Source of the DNA: Pseudolactococcus sp041800635
GTDB taxonomy: Bacteria; Bacillota; Bacilli; Lactobacillales; Streptococcaceae
Reading direction: 5' to 3'
Assembly: GCA_047833645.1 (NCBI GenBank)
Contig: CP181259.1
Coordinates: 186,001-250,000, forward strand
Length of the DNA stretch: 64,000 nt
Below are positions 9,726 to 18,369 of the stretch, piece after piece (the first letter of the stretch is position 1; each line of letters begins with the position of its first letter). The notes beneath the pieces are model-generated. The model worked only from the letters and a program-made list of their open reading frames with translations, was not told the origin of the DNA and made no database searches. The position numbers were made by a program, and so were the translations under genes.

Positions 9726-9742
9726 GGTTGTATAACTATGAT

Positions 9743-10774
9743 TTAATCGTCAATCTCAACCTTATAGATCCAGCCTTCAGGTGCTGTCACATCACCTTTT
9801 TGAATACCGACTAATTCATTATAGAGTAGATGCGTCATGGGGCCGACTTCTGTTTCACTGTAGAAAACATGGTAGTCCTCACCATTTTGGATGCCACCAA
9901 TAGGTGAAATGACTGCTGCTGTCCCACAGGCGCCTGCTTCCGCAAAACGATCCAACTCATTAATATAAACATCCCCTTCATAGGCTTTCAGGCCTAAACG
10001 ATGTTCTGCTAAGTAAAGAAGAGAATACTTGGTAATTGATGGTAAAATTGATGGACTCAGCGGTGTCACAAACTCGCCCTCCTTGGTAATCCCAAAGAAA
10101 TTGGCTGAGCCGACTTCTTCAATCTTGGTATGAGTCGAAGGATCCAAATAAATGACATCGGAATAACCCGCATCATGGGCTTCTTGCCCAGGTAAGAGAC
10201 TAGCGGCGTAGTTACCACCAACTTTTGCTGCACCAGTGCCGTGGGGCGCAGCGCGGTCAAAATCACGTGAGACGATGAACTTAGTCGGCGCCAAGCCACC
10301 TTTAAAGTAATTGCCAACAGGCATGGCAAAGATCGTGAAGATGTATTCTTGAGCTGGTTGCACACCAATGATGTCGCCAACACCGATTAAGAGCGGCCGG
10401 AGGTAGAGGCTACCACCACTTTCATACGGCGGCACATACTCATGGTTGGCTTTAACAACCGCTTTAGCAGCCTGGATAAAGAAATCAGTCGGTACTTCAG
10501 GCATCAATAAACGACGGGCAGTTCTTTGTAAGCGCTCAGCGTTTTGATCAGGACGAAATAATTGAATCTCACCTGCTTTGGTGCGGTAGGCTTTCAAGCC
10601 TTCAAAAGCTTGTTGGCCATAGTGCAAGGCAGGAGATGACTCAGAAAGATGGAGTGTGGCATCTTCCGTTAAACTTCCCGCATCCCATTGCCCATCCTTA
10701 TAGTGGGCAATAAAACGATAGGGTAAGTTCATATACTCAAAACCAAGATTTTCCCAATCAATATTAAGCGTCAT
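9743..10774 (-). CDS. bcaT: branched-chain amino acid aminotransferase
   Basis: 343 residues from ATG 10774 (AGAGG site upstream; a TTG just before it is a less likely start). Fold-type IV PLP enzyme: the HYGQQAFEGLKAYR segment (about 51-64) and the lysine region GAAKVGGNYAASL, whose K binds PLP, and the EVGSANFFG motif. It transfers amino groups between Leu/Ile/Val and 2-oxoglutarate, and in lactococci it also starts amino-acid catabolism to aroma compounds. A perfect CodY box lies upstream of its promoter, consistent with known CodY control of bcaT. Confidence 0.95.
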   Translation of the reverse strand: MTLNIDWENLGFEYMNLPYRFIAHYKDGQWDAGSLTEDATLHLSESSPALHYGQQAFEGLKAYRTKAGEIQLFRPDQNAERLQRTARRLLMPEVPTDFFIQAAKAVVKANHEYVPPYESGGSLYLRPLLIGVGDIIGVQPAQEYIFTIFAMPVGNYFKGGLAPTKFIVSRDFDRAAPHGTGAAKVGGNYAASLLPGQEAHDAGYSDVIYLDPSTHTKIEEVGSANFFGITKEGEFVTPLSPSILPSITKYSLLYLAEHRLGLKAYEGDVYINELDRFAEAGACGTAAVISPIGGIQNGEDYHVFYSETEVGPMTHLLYNELVGIQKGDVTAPEGWIYKVEIDD

Positions 10775-10841
10775 CAATAACCTCTTTCATCTATCAAGCA
10801 AACAAGGGATGGATATTTGAAACCCATCTCGTCTAAAAATT

Positions 10842-10850
10842 TGTTATACT
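10842..10850 (+). promoter_or_regulatory. mscS extended -10 promoter
   Basis: TG-T-TATACT with no good -35; expected +1 near 10857. The CodY box would then lie in the mscS leader. Confidence 0.4.
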
Positions 10851-10851
10851 T

Positions 10852-10880
10852 ATTTTAGCCCTTTTTGTGCTTTTTTGCAA
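10852..10880 (-). promoter_or_regulatory. bcaT promoter
   Basis: On the minus strand TTGCAA (10875-10880), 17-bp spacer, TAAAAT (10852-10857). Confidence 0.55.
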
Positions 10881-10891
10881 CAATTTACTTG

Positions 10892-10906
10892 AATTTTCTG
10901 AAAATT
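10892..10906. promoter_or_regulatory. CodY box between bcaT and mscS
   Basis: AATTTTCTGAAAATT is an exact match to the 15-bp CodY consensus AATTTTCWGAAAATT. It lies 11 bp upstream of the bcaT -35 box and 8 bp before the mscS Shine-Dalgarno. Confidence 0.9.
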
Positions 10907-10926
10907 ATTGATTTGGAGTGACTCTT

Positions 10927-11673
10927 TTGAAGTATTTACACCTAGAAACCTTATTTGATACAGCCGTAGAAAAAATCATCTACGTCGTGATAGCAAGCGT
11001 CCTATTTTTCATCTTCTACCGCATTTTAAAGCGGATCATCAAGCATTTATTCGACAACTATAGTCGCATTAATATCGCCGATAGCGCGCGTGTCTTAACG
11101 CTTTCACGCCTGACCCTGTCTGTCTTCCAATACCTGACCGTTTTCCTTTATATCTATACAATCCTAGGGATCTTCGGTCTACCTGTTGCGAGCTTGCTTG
11201 CCGGTGCTGGGATAGTCGGTGTTGGACTAGGCTTTGCTGGACGAGATTTGATGACAGACATCATCAACGGCTTCTTTATCATCGTCGAACATCAAGTCAA
11301 CGTCGGTGATACCGTCAACTTCAAGAACCTGGACATTACAGGCACCGTTATGGTCATCGGAATTCGCTCTCTCACCTTAAAAACTAGCGCAGGTGCCCTT
11401 GTGTTCGTGCCCAATCGTAACATCACAGCGCTCGCCAACCTCTCACGACTTGAGCACCACATTTTCCTAGATGTGCCAGTTACTGAAGAAAATGTTGCAG
11501 ACGTCAAGCAAGGGATGCTCAGTGTCAACAAAAACTATCCGAACGCAGCATTTGTGGGGGTTCAGATAGTTGATGAAAAAGTGTACTTGCGGTCTCAACT
11601 GACCGGCACCTATCGTGAGATTTCAGAACAGAAAGCGCAGATTTTAGCTCAATACTACGGATTAGAGGTTTAA
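10927..11673 (+). CDS. mscS: small-conductance mechanosensitive channel, MscS family
   Basis: 248 residues. TTG 10927 is chosen because GGAG (10915-10918) lies 8 nt upstream; GTG 10918 would overlap that site. Three membrane segments, then the MscS pore helix and beta domain: GLPVASLLAGAGIVGVGLGF and the downstream GFFIIVEHQVNVGDTV and VPNRNI segments. It opens on membrane tension to release solutes after osmotic downshock. Short cytoplasmic C-terminus as in YkuT/MscS-like Firmicute proteins. Confidence 0.9.
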   Translation: MKYLHLETLFDTAVEKIIYVVIASVLFFIFYRILKRIIKHLFDNYSRINIADSARVLTLSRLTLSVFQYLTVFLYIYTILGIFGLPVASLLAGAGIVGVGLGFAGRDLMTDIINGFFIIVEHQVNVGDTVNFKNLDITGTVMVIGIRSLTLKTSAGALVFVPNRNITALANLSRLEHHIFLDVPVTEENVADVKQGMLSVNKNYPNAAFVGVQIVDEKVYLRSQLTGTYREISEQKAQILAQYYGLEV

Positions 11674-11706
11674 CCATAAACTTTGATGATTGATAGTCAT
11701 GGCCTT

Positions 11707-11779
11707 AATTTACAATTGACATAATTTTAAATATGTCAATTGTAAATTGATAACAAAACCCTTTATTTTAAAAGGGTTT
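11707..11779. terminator. double dyad and bidirectional terminator between mscS and rnhB
   Basis: A perfect 17-bp inverted repeat (11707-11723 with 11732-11748) is followed by a terminator stem AAACCCTTT / AAAGGGTTT (11756-11764 with 11771-11779), with T-rich sequence on both sides. It serves the convergent ends of mscS and rnhB. The first dyad resembles one at 43096-43129. Confidence 0.75.
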
Positions 11780-11811
11780 GATTTATTGTTATTTCAAATT
11801 TAAAATATTGG

Positions 11812-12588
11812 TCATAAACCCTTAGAATCAACCATTGATTTGATGGGTTCAAATGATTGCCGATGAATGTCTGTGAAACCTTGCTTAGCAAGCCCTTCCA
11901 GATGTTTTTTTGTACCATAACCGGCATTGTGGGCAAAATCATAGCCAGGATAGCTTTGATCGTAATCTCTCATCATCTGATCTCGTGTTACTTTAGCAAC
12001 AATCGATGCTGCGGCAATGGACATGGACTTAGCATCTCCTTTGATCAGAGAAGTTTGTGGGATGTCAATTTCTAAAGTCATGGCATCAATCAACAGATGT
12101 TCTGGATTAAGCTCAAGGTGCTCAATCGCCTGTAACATGGCCAGTTTGGTCGCTTCATAGATGTTAACCTGATCGATGACGTGATTGTCGATGATGCCGA
12201 TACCCACTGCCAGGGCCTCAGCCATGACGCTGTCATAGACGGCCTGATGATGGGCTTTGGGGATTTGTTTGCTGTCGTTGAGGCCGGGAATTTGACAATT
12301 CTCGGGTAAAATGACGGCTGCTGTGACGACGGGTCCTGCTAAGGGGCCACGGCCAACTTCATCGATGCCTGCGATTAAGGAGATATTTTGGGCATAGAGC
12401 TCGCGTTCATAGGCTAGCAAAGTTTCAAGTCGTGCTGCTTCATCAAGGGTAGCTTGGATCTCACGTTGGCGTTTAGCGATTAATTTTTGCACGCCTTGGC
12501 GGGTGTCCTGCGACCACTCGTCAAATAAAGGGTCTGATAGGGTTTGTGCTGCTTGGAGAAGCTCTCCTACTGCTTTAATCGTTGTCAT
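11812..12588 (-). CDS. rnhB: ribonuclease HII
   Basis: 258 residues from ATG 12588 (GAGG site in the end of rbgA); the open frame extends further but only as a shadow of rbgA. Catalytic motif AGIDEVGRGPLAGPVV (about 70-85; DEG/DEVGRG) plus later acidic residues (LIDAMTLEID, AAASIVAKVTRD). It cleaves RNA-DNA hybrids and single ribonucleotides in DNA. It overlaps the end of rbgA by 14 nt, a conserved Firmicute pairing. Confidence 0.95.
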   Translation of the reverse strand: MTTIKAVGELLQAAQTLSDPLFDEWSQDTRQGVQKLIAKRQREIQATLDEAARLETLLAYERELYAQNISLIAGIDEVGRGPLAGPVVTAAVILPENCQIPGLNDSKQIPKAHHQAVYDSVMAEALAVGIGIIDNHVIDQVNIYEATKLAMLQAIEHLELNPEHLLIDAMTLEIDIPQTSLIKGDAKSMSIAAASIVAKVTRDQMMRDYDQSYPGYDFAHNAGYGTKKHLEGLAKQGFTDIHRQSFEPIKSMVDSKGL

Positions 12589-13450
12589 CTTGCGCATCCT
12601 CTTTGTTAAGGTCTGACACACGGTCGAGGGTGTAGGTACCGAGCTTGCTGTCGCGGACATCTTTGATAAACATGTCGTAAAAACGGTCGTAATCATCTCG
12701 GAAGCCATATTTTTGAGTCAATAAGACGATTAAATCGACAGCAGATAAATTCATCTGTTCATCTGTTAATTTGAAGCGATTTTGAAGTTCAGTTGGGTAG
12801 TTAGTTTTGAAGAAATCCAGACCGAAAATCGTGATCTCATCTTTGGGAATCAGGTCGTCCTTAATGGCACCCGTCAAGGCGAGCTTCAAGCCGACTGTTT
12901 GGTCCTCAAATTTTGGCCAAAGAATACCTGGTGTATCTAGGATTTCCAATTCTTCATTGGTTTTCAACCATTGCTGCCCTTTGGTGACCCCTGGCTTATT
13001 GCCTGTAATGGCGATTTTTTTACCTGCTAAGCGATTCATAAGGGTTGACTTGCCGACGTTAGGGATGCCGATAATCATCGTTCTGATGGCTTTATTTTGA
13101 ATGCCACGCTCAGAAGCACGTTTGAGTTTATCTGCCAGAACTTCTTTGGCAGCCTTGGTCAATTTCTTGACAGTTTGCTGCTCTTTTGCGTTGATTTTAA
13201 CAGCCAAAATGCCCTGTGCCTCAAAATAATGGACCCATTTTTGAATTTCTAGGTCATCGCCTAAATCTTTTTTATTGATGATGACAAGACGTGGCTTGGT
13301 GCCGATAATCTTATCTAACATGGGATTACGGCTTGATAGAGGCAATCTGGCATCCACCAACTCCATCACCAAATCAACATGTTTTAAATTTTCCTGAACT
13401 TGTCGACGTGCTTTGGACATGTGACCTGGAAACCATTGGATTACTACCAT
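12575..13450 (-). CDS. rbgA: ribosome biogenesis GTPase RbgA (YlqF)
   Basis: 291 residues, AAGGAG site 8 nt upstream. Circularly permuted GTPase: G4 NKKDLGD (about 59), then G1 GIPNVGKSTLMNRL (about 128-141), G2/G3 DTPGILWP, and a C-terminal RNA-binding helical domain. It matures the 50S subunit and is essential in Bacillus. An integrative element has inserted at codons 1-6: the start codon and ribosome-binding site now lie in the att repeat, and the native promoter region lies about 9 kb away at 22.4-22.6 kb. Expression must come from sequence carried by the element. Confidence 0.95.
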   Translation of the reverse strand: MVVIQWFPGHMSKARRQVQENLKHVDLVMELVDARLPLSSRNPMLDKIIGTKPRLVIINKKDLGDDLEIQKWVHYFEAQGILAVKINAKEQQTVKKLTKAAKEVLADKLKRASERGIQNKAIRTMIIGIPNVGKSTLMNRLAGKKIAITGNKPGVTKGQQWLKTNEELEILDTPGILWPKFEDQTVGLKLALTGAIKDDLIPKDEITIFGLDFFKTNYPTELQNRFKLTDEQMNLSAVDLIVLLTQKYGFRDDYDRFYDMFIKDVRDSKLGTYTLDRVSDLNKEDAQDDND

Positions 13451-13468
13451 TTCTTATAACTCCTTGTG
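13431..13468. repeat. left attachment repeat (att copy 1)
   Basis: It covers rbgA codons 1-6, the ribosome-binding site and a little upstream DNA; identical to 20379-20416 and 22336-22373. The next bases (GTGCACC versus GTGTACC) begin to differ. Confidence 0.9.
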
Positions 13469-13506
13469 CACCAAGGCTTGAAAGCCTTGACAACTTCTTT
13501 TTTTCT

Positions 13507-13528
13507 ATTTTTGGGCAATTTTTGGGCA
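13507..13528 (+). repeat. left integrase arm-type repeats
   Basis: Two perfect tandem copies of ATTTTTGGGCA (13507-13517, 13518-13528), matched by a similar pair at 20162-20183 in the same orientation. Confidence 0.7.
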
Positions 13529-13540
13529 AAAATACGGATT

Positions 13541-14797
13541 TCATGCTATATTTTCATTCACACCCATTTTTTCGATAAAACGACTAATTGCTTCAACTGA
13601 TTTTTCTTGTGAGGTACTCAATAAGTGAGTGTAGCCGTTTGTTGTTTCTTCTTGAACGTGTCCTACTCTTGCTTGAACTTCTTTTAGTGGAATAGTCGGG
13701 TCATTTCGTAATACAGAGATGTGTATATGTCTGAAACTATGAGGAATAGCATTCTTCGTCCACTCAAAGCCATATTTTTCTGGACACTTTAATTTTAAGA
13801 CTTTATTTACTCGTCCTAAAATCTGTCTGAAACTATGCGACGTAATAGGAGCGCCGTATTCAGTTCTGAAAAGAAAGTCAACCTTTCTAAAAATACTTGA
13901 AGGCAAATTCTCTACATGTTTATCAAATACTTTGTTACGCTCAATCACTCGTCTAAGTGCTTGAATGACGAACTCAGGCAGTTGCTCTATTCTTTCTCCT
14001 GCTTCTGTCTTAGTTGTATCAAGATAAAATTCATCAACTTTTAAATCATGAGCTTGTAAAGATTTATCAATCGTTACTAAATGATTTTCAAAGTCAATGT
14101 CATTCATTGTCAAAGCAGAGGCTTCTCCTATCCGACAGCCTGTACCAATGAGAAACAAAGCTAAATCATAATAGTTCATATTTCTTCGTCCTCTCAGTTC
14201 CGACAATAAGGCATTCACTTCTTTAGCATTAAGAAATTTTGCTTCTTTACGCTTTTTCTTTTCTCGTTTTTCTTCAACCGTTGCATTAAGTTTTATCACT
14301 CTTGACGGAGAAAAAGGAATGGCATTGTGTAGGACGCCATAATCAAAAATTTTATTCAATGTACACTTTATATGTTGCATTGTCGAGTGAGTGGAATGGT
14401 ATTTTTCTCTATACTCTTTCAAACAATTCTGGACTAAAAGAGGGGTTACACTGTCAAGTAATATATCATCTGCGATAAGCTCAGACAATCGATTGATTAC
14501 AATGATTTCACGTTTAATAGTTTGAGGTTTTACGGTTGTTTTCCATGTCTCAAACCAATTTCTTTTAAGGTCATCAAAAGTTAATAGTGTTGAACTTTTG
14601 AAAACGCCTTGTTTTTTTGAAATTATCGAATCAATTTTATCAATCAACTCTCGTTCTGCCTGCCGTCTTGCTCTTACTGTATTGCTATGGTAAACCACAG
14701 AGGCACGCTTCTTCTTGCCTGTTAGAGGGTCGACATAGCGTTCATTAGCTACATAGAATATTTTTCCTGCCTTATTTTTTCTTTCTTCAAAATACAT
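13541..14797 (-). CDS. int: tyrosine integrase of the rbgA element
   Basis: 418 residues: an N-terminal AP2-like arm-binding domain (about 1-45), a SAM-like core-binding domain (about 72-165) and a catalytic domain with R222 (GTGCRIGEA), H353/R356 (PHSFRH), H380 (VGHVQ) and Y389 (NGYTHL). It recombines the att site in rbgA. It lies closest to the left end, 70 bp from the att repeat, and reads toward rbgA, so read-through from int could supply rbgA mRNA. Confidence 0.93.
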   Translation of the reverse strand: MYFEERKNKAGKIFYVANERYVDPLTGKKKRASVVYHSNTVRARRQAERELIDKIDSIISKKQGVFKSSTLLTFDDLKRNWFETWKTTVKPQTIKREIIVINRLSELIADDILLDSVTPLLVQNCLKEYREKYHSTHSTMQHIKCTLNKIFDYGVLHNAIPFSPSRVIKLNATVEEKREKKKRKEAKFLNAKEVNALLSELRGRRNMNYYDLALFLIGTGCRIGEASALTMNDIDFENHLVTIDKSLQAHDLKVDEFYLDTTKTEAGERIEQLPEFVIQALRRVIERNKVFDKHVENLPSSIFRKVDFLFRTEYGAPITSHSFRQILGRVNKVLKLKCPEKYGFEWTKNAIPHSFRHIHISVLRNDPTIPLKEVQARVGHVQEETTNGYTHLLSTSQEKSVEAISRFIEKMGVNENIA

Positions 14798-14887
14798 ATT
14801 TTATCCTTTCAAGTTATGATATGAAAAAAGATAAAATAGAATCCTGATTAGCACTTTCTATTTTACCATTTTTACACTTATTTTGTC

Positions 14888-15127
14888 TTATCTTTTTGAA
14901 TAACCATGCTGTTTCCAATAAAGAAATGCTTCAAAAATTTCAAAGTTGATAAAAACAAGCTTATGAGTGGGATTGATAACCCCCTGACGGAATTGTTTAC
15001 TATCACGCATTTCTGAAAGCCAACGATTCAAGGTATAAATATTTAAGCCTTCAAAACGTTTAAGGATTGCTTTTTTATTACCCCATTCAGCAATGCTATT
15101 TTCAACTGGAATGTACTTAATTTTCAT
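14888..15127 (-). CDS. Xis-like excisionase or small DNA-binding protein
   Basis: 79 residues, GAGGA site upstream. It is basic and has a central stretch (LNIYTLNRWLSEMRDSKQF) that looks like a winged-helix/MerR-like reading head. Its position beside int and its size match excisionases of Tn916-type elements. The assignment rests on context and size more than on motifs. Confidence 0.55.
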   Translation of the reverse strand: MKIKYIPVENSIAEWGNKKAILKRFEGLNIYTLNRWLSEMRDSKQFRQGVINPTHKLVFINFEIFEAFLYWKQHGYSKR

Positions 15128-15178
15128 TTTGTATCCTCGTATAGCTGTATCTATGCTATAATTATCTTGTAAATATTT

Positions 15179-16039
15179 TTATAGAGAGTCCTGATTGCCG
15201 TCGGGACTTTTTTCTTGTTTCAATTTTAGAAAGGTTTTGATACCTTTTTCTTGGCAAGGATTGCCATTCTTGTCAAGATTTAGATAAAAAATTGAAATAT
15301 TCGGTTTAAATTTGTTGCTGTCCGAATCTACTTCTCCAACAACAAATGAGGGAACAAATTCATCTAATTTTGTTTCATTTAATATTTCATACAAAATATT
15401 TGGAGATTTCAATCCTCTGCTAACTAAATAACTTGGCTGTTTATAAAGCCTTGGAATTTGCATAAAATCTTTCGTGATGTATTTGGTAATGTAGTTTGAT
15501 GCTTTATCCTTGCTAACGATTTTTGAAACCGTGTTGAAACCATTCGACCAATTTTCAGCGTTGTAAATTTGCAAGCCTTTCTTTTTCAATAACCGACCAG
15601 TTTTAGCACTCCTTGCCTCTGTTAGAATCGGGAACATCTGACCAGTCACACCATGGAAATGGAATCTGCCAGATTTATGTGCCTCTGGCAAGAATAAATA
15701 ATCAAATCTACCATATTTCTCACGCTGATATTTCAACCACTTTTGTAATTCTTTACGTGCTAGCTGAAAATCATAAGCATTTACTTTGCTATCATCTAGT
15801 GTCAACGTCCAAAATAAATCAAAATCATTGGCTAGAATATAATTTTTGATTTTGCGTTTCATTCTAAAGGCTTGCCGAGAGAGTTTTTTTTCTCGCTGTT
15901 CCTTAGTTTCCTTTTCCTCATTATCAAGTTTAGGGCTACCAAGTTCTGTTTTTCTTGGCTTAACTTTATAATTTCCGTATTTAGTAACGATAATTTTATC
16001 GTCAAATACCTCGATTTTTGCGTTATATATATGAGACAT
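15179..16039 (-). CDS. HUH rolling-circle replication initiator (relaxase-like)
   Basis: 286 residues, GGAGG site upstream. Motif I FWTLTLDD (about 76), motif II HUH at H127-F-H129 (KSGRFHFHGV), motif III with two tyrosines Y183 and Y187 (NYITKYITK, the YxxxY...K pattern of ssDNA-phage and plasmid initiators). It should nick one strand at an origin and start rolling-circle replication or transfer. In such elements this enzyme doubles as relaxase and works with the TcpA-like ATPase encoded just before it. It is unlike MobT of Tn916, so the system appears to be a different initiator type. Confidence 0.8.
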   Translation of the reverse strand: MSHIYNAKIEVFDDKIIVTKYGNYKVKPRKTELGSPKLDNEEKETKEQREKKLSRQAFRMKRKIKNYILANDFDLFWTLTLDDSKVNAYDFQLARKELQKWLKYQREKYGRFDYLFLPEAHKSGRFHFHGVTGQMFPILTEARSAKTGRLLKKKGLQIYNAENWSNGFNTVSKIVSKDKASNYITKYITKDFMQIPRLYKQPSYLVSRGLKSPNILYEILNETKLDEFVPSFVVGEVDSDSNKFKPNISIFYLNLDKNGNPCQEKGIKTFLKLKQEKSPDGNQDSL

Positions 16040-16112
16040 TCATTTCCTCCATAACTATTTTTCAGCCTAAGTTGCCTGTATGTCAAGTAACAGGCAAGTG
16101 CTTTCTGATTCA

Positions 16113-17567
16113 CTAGGCTTGTGGTGAACCACCGCCCTGTGAATCAGAAAATTTGGATAGTGTTTTTTTAAAGGGAAGTTTTTCATCGTCATAATAGATA
16201 CTTTTAAACGCTCTCGGTAGTTCCCAATTTAACCCGTCAAGCCAAATCAAGCCCCCATAATCAGAATAATCTCCTCTAGGTAAATCTTTCAATCCTAGAC
16301 TAAAAATTTCTTGTGCTTGTTGCTGTGAAAGTCGTCCAAGTGCTATTCTTAGTCCAATAGAATCTCGGCTTTCTGTGGGCAATATAGAGGCGGGTAACAT
16401 CTGGCCGCTCACAATTACGGATATAGAGCTTTGGCGACCTTTGACAATAAGATTCATCAAATTAGCATAAAATTGGGGATAAAGACGTTCAGCAGGCTTT
16501 AATAATTTATCCGACGCTTGCATTTCTCCTACCAAAGCCAACAATTCATCTGCGACCAATAAAATAGTACCTTGTTTAAATAGTTCTGCATGTGTACAAT
16601 CTTTTTCTGAATCAATATCTGCATTTATTTCCGCATAGCGTTCTTTCATGACTTGACAAAGTTCTGCCGTCAAGTCCAGAGCAGACTGCCCGTCTGTTGC
16701 CACTTTTCCAACACGTTTCATGGCAATACTCAAAAAACTTGCTTTACCATCAATCGTAAATATTTTATTTTTAGGATTGTTAGCTAAAAAACTGACAATC
16801 AACGCTTTTAAGAGACTTGTTTTACCTGAACCAGTCGGACCAACTATCAATCCCATGGGCTGATGAGTTGTCCAAGTTAATTTCTTTGTTAATGGAATGT
16901 TTATTTCATTGGATTGTTTTAACTTTGATAAATCATCAATAAAAATACGCTCATCAGGCTCATGGGAAAATATCACAACAATTTCTCCACTGTCAATGTA
17001 TTTATCCTCAATTATCCAATCATTTTCCGTTTCTTTAATGAGATAGCCCTGTAAACGTCTAGGAATGTCATTTTCCATATTATAGGAAAGATGTCCCCCT
17101 GTTTTCAGTGTGATTTTTATTTGTCCTTTCACTTTAGAATAAAACCATTTAACTGATTTTGTTTGATGAAATGTACTATCATGCTGGCGGAGTAGGTCAC
17201 TTTCTTCCGTGAATCCTCGCAGTAATTTTTCCAGTTTCCATTTTTCAATCGGAGAGTAATGAGAATGGAAAAATTCCCATAAAATAGTAAGCAGGAAATG
17301 CAGAAAAAATATCAGCAATGCCATTTTAAAAATCTGACTATCCCATATTATTTTTCTTTGCGATAAACTTGGCAAAATATTTTTTAAATTTGAAGTAACT
17401 ACCAATACGCTAATGCCAATTATCCAAATTTTTATCAGCCAAAAATATCTCCGTTTTTTTCTATAAAACATCTGTGTTTGATTTTCTTCAACAATTATTC
17501 TGCTCACTGATCCCCCAAATGGGGGAAGTCGCGAGAGAAAAGTAGACAATCGGTCAATTATTCGCAA
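16113..17567 (-). CDS. FtsK/TcpA-like membrane ATPase (coupling protein)
   Basis: 484 residues from TTG 17567, with AAAGGAG about 10 nt upstream. Two N-terminal membrane helices (about 41-57 and 80-98), then a HerA/FtsK-type motor: Walker A GPTGSGKT (243-250), Walker B TILLVADELL (about 334-343) and an arginine-finger region near GLRIALGRLSQQQ. It is the right size and layout for a coupling protein that feeds DNA to a conjugation pore. It could instead be a DNA-packaging or morphogenesis motor of a filamentous phage-like element, but those normally have the membrane segment after the ATPase. Confidence 0.8.
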   Translation of the reverse strand: MRIIDRLSTFLSRLPPFGGSVSRIIVEENQTQMFYRKKRRYFWLIKIWIIGISVLVVTSNLKNILPSLSQRKIIWDSQIFKMALLIFFLHFLLTILWEFFHSHYSPIEKWKLEKLLRGFTEESDLLRQHDSTFHQTKSVKWFYSKVKGQIKITLKTGGHLSYNMENDIPRRLQGYLIKETENDWIIEDKYIDSGEIVVIFSHEPDERIFIDDLSKLKQSNEINIPLTKKLTWTTHQPMGLIVGPTGSGKTSLLKALIVSFLANNPKNKIFTIDGKASFLSIAMKRVGKVATDGQSALDLTAELCQVMKERYAEINADIDSEKDCTHAELFKQGTILLVADELLALVGEMQASDKLLKPAERLYPQFYANLMNLIVKGRQSSISVIVSGQMLPASILPTESRDSIGLRIALGRLSQQQAQEIFSLGLKDLPRGDYSDYGGLIWLDGLNWELPRAFKSIYYDDEKLPFKKTLSKFSDSQGGGSPQA

Positions 17568-17716
17568 TTTTCAAAGTCTCCTTTAATTTTATCTGTTTGA
17601 ATATCACGAGCAATGTCTATTAGTTCTATTGCCCGTTTTCTATTCAAGGTCTCATCTTGTAAGCAATACTCTATTTCGTTCAAGTATGCCCAAACCGTTA
17701 ATTCTTTTTTCGTCAT
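17558..17716 (-). CDS. 52-aa hypothetical protein
   Basis: ATG at 17714-17716 shares its A with the TAA of the upstream 139-aa gene (TAATG), so translation is coupled. The stop lies past the start of the ATPase gene. The product is acidic and helical (ELTVWAYLNEIEYCLQ). I recognise no family. The tight overlaps on both sides argue that it is a real gene. Confidence 0.6.
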   Translation of the reverse strand: MTKKELTVWAYLNEIEYCLQDETLNRKRAIELIDIARDIQTDKIKGDFENCE

Positions 17717-18135
17717 TATTTTTTCTCACTTTCTTTTGTTTCAGGCAGAGAGGCAGAGATATTTAAAACAACTTTTAGCCCTCTCCACGAACCACCATTG
17801 CGCCCCTGCTCCCATTTAAGCATGACTTTTGCCCCCTCTAGTTCAACATCAGAACCAATTAAGTCACTTATTGAAAGCTCTGATAAGTCCTGCTCTGTTC
17901 CTACAAGTTCAAGAAGATAAGTTTTGAGTTCTGCAGGGTCTGCACCTGATTTTTGAATCAATTTTGCCAATTCAGAATCGACAAATTGACATACAATTTT
18001 TGAGACAGACCCCTGAATAGGTTCGCCATTCTCGGCATACCGTGGTGCTTTACTTACTGTTTGAACAGTAGCAATTTTTGGAATGGTAACATTTGAAATT
18101 GTCACTTCGCCTAATTTCACTTTTCCTAGTAACAT
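17716..18135 (-). CDS. 139-aa hypothetical protein of the element
   Basis: ATG 18135 with GAGG upstream. A beta-rich N-terminus (KLGEVTISNVTIPKIATVQ), a central acidic helix, and a C-terminus with WEQGRNGGSWRGLKVVLNI. No family recognised. By position (first gene before the coupling protein) it corresponds to the DUF961 genes of Tn916-like elements, or to an ssDNA-binding protein for rolling-circle replication; both are guesses. Confidence 0.6.
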   Translation of the reverse strand: MLLGKVKLGEVTISNVTIPKIATVQTVSKAPRYAENGEPIQGSVSKIVCQFVDSELAKLIQKSGADPAELKTYLLELVGTEQDLSELSISDLIGSDVELEGAKVMLKWEQGRNGGSWRGLKVVLNISASLPETKESEKK

Positions 18136-18330
18136 GATTTTTCCTCAAATAGCCATTTGCGACTAGCTACATTATTTTTTTATAGTGGAGTTCGCAACCT
18201 CATAGAAATATTTAAAGCGCTTTGAATATAAAGCTATTTTATGAAATATTCTCTTAAAAAAACATTGGTGGAAAACTGACTTTGATATTTGTTATTTTCC
18301 ACTGATTGACAATTTTAAGACAAAGAAAAA
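18136..18330. other. structured noncoding region, candidate oriT/double-strand origin
   Basis: 195 bp between the two gene blocks of the element. It holds an inverted repeat GTGGAAAA ... TTTTCCAC (about 18269-18304), a perfect palindrome AAAGCGCTTT inside a larger AT-rich dyad, and a possible minus-strand promoter (TTGCGA-17-TAATGT) for the 139-aa gene. The initiator gene is in the same operon, and hairpins of this kind are where such enzymes nick. No nick site is proven. Confidence 0.4.
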
Positions 18331-18350
18331 CCGCCTGTTTAGACGGTTTT
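18331..18350 (-). terminator. terminator after the coiled-coil protein gene
   Basis: AAAACCGTCTAAACAGGCGGTTTTT on the minus strand is a stem AAAACCG(T/C)CT with loop and T run. Confidence 0.85.
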
Positions 18351-18369
18351 GATTGCTATTTTTTTGAAT

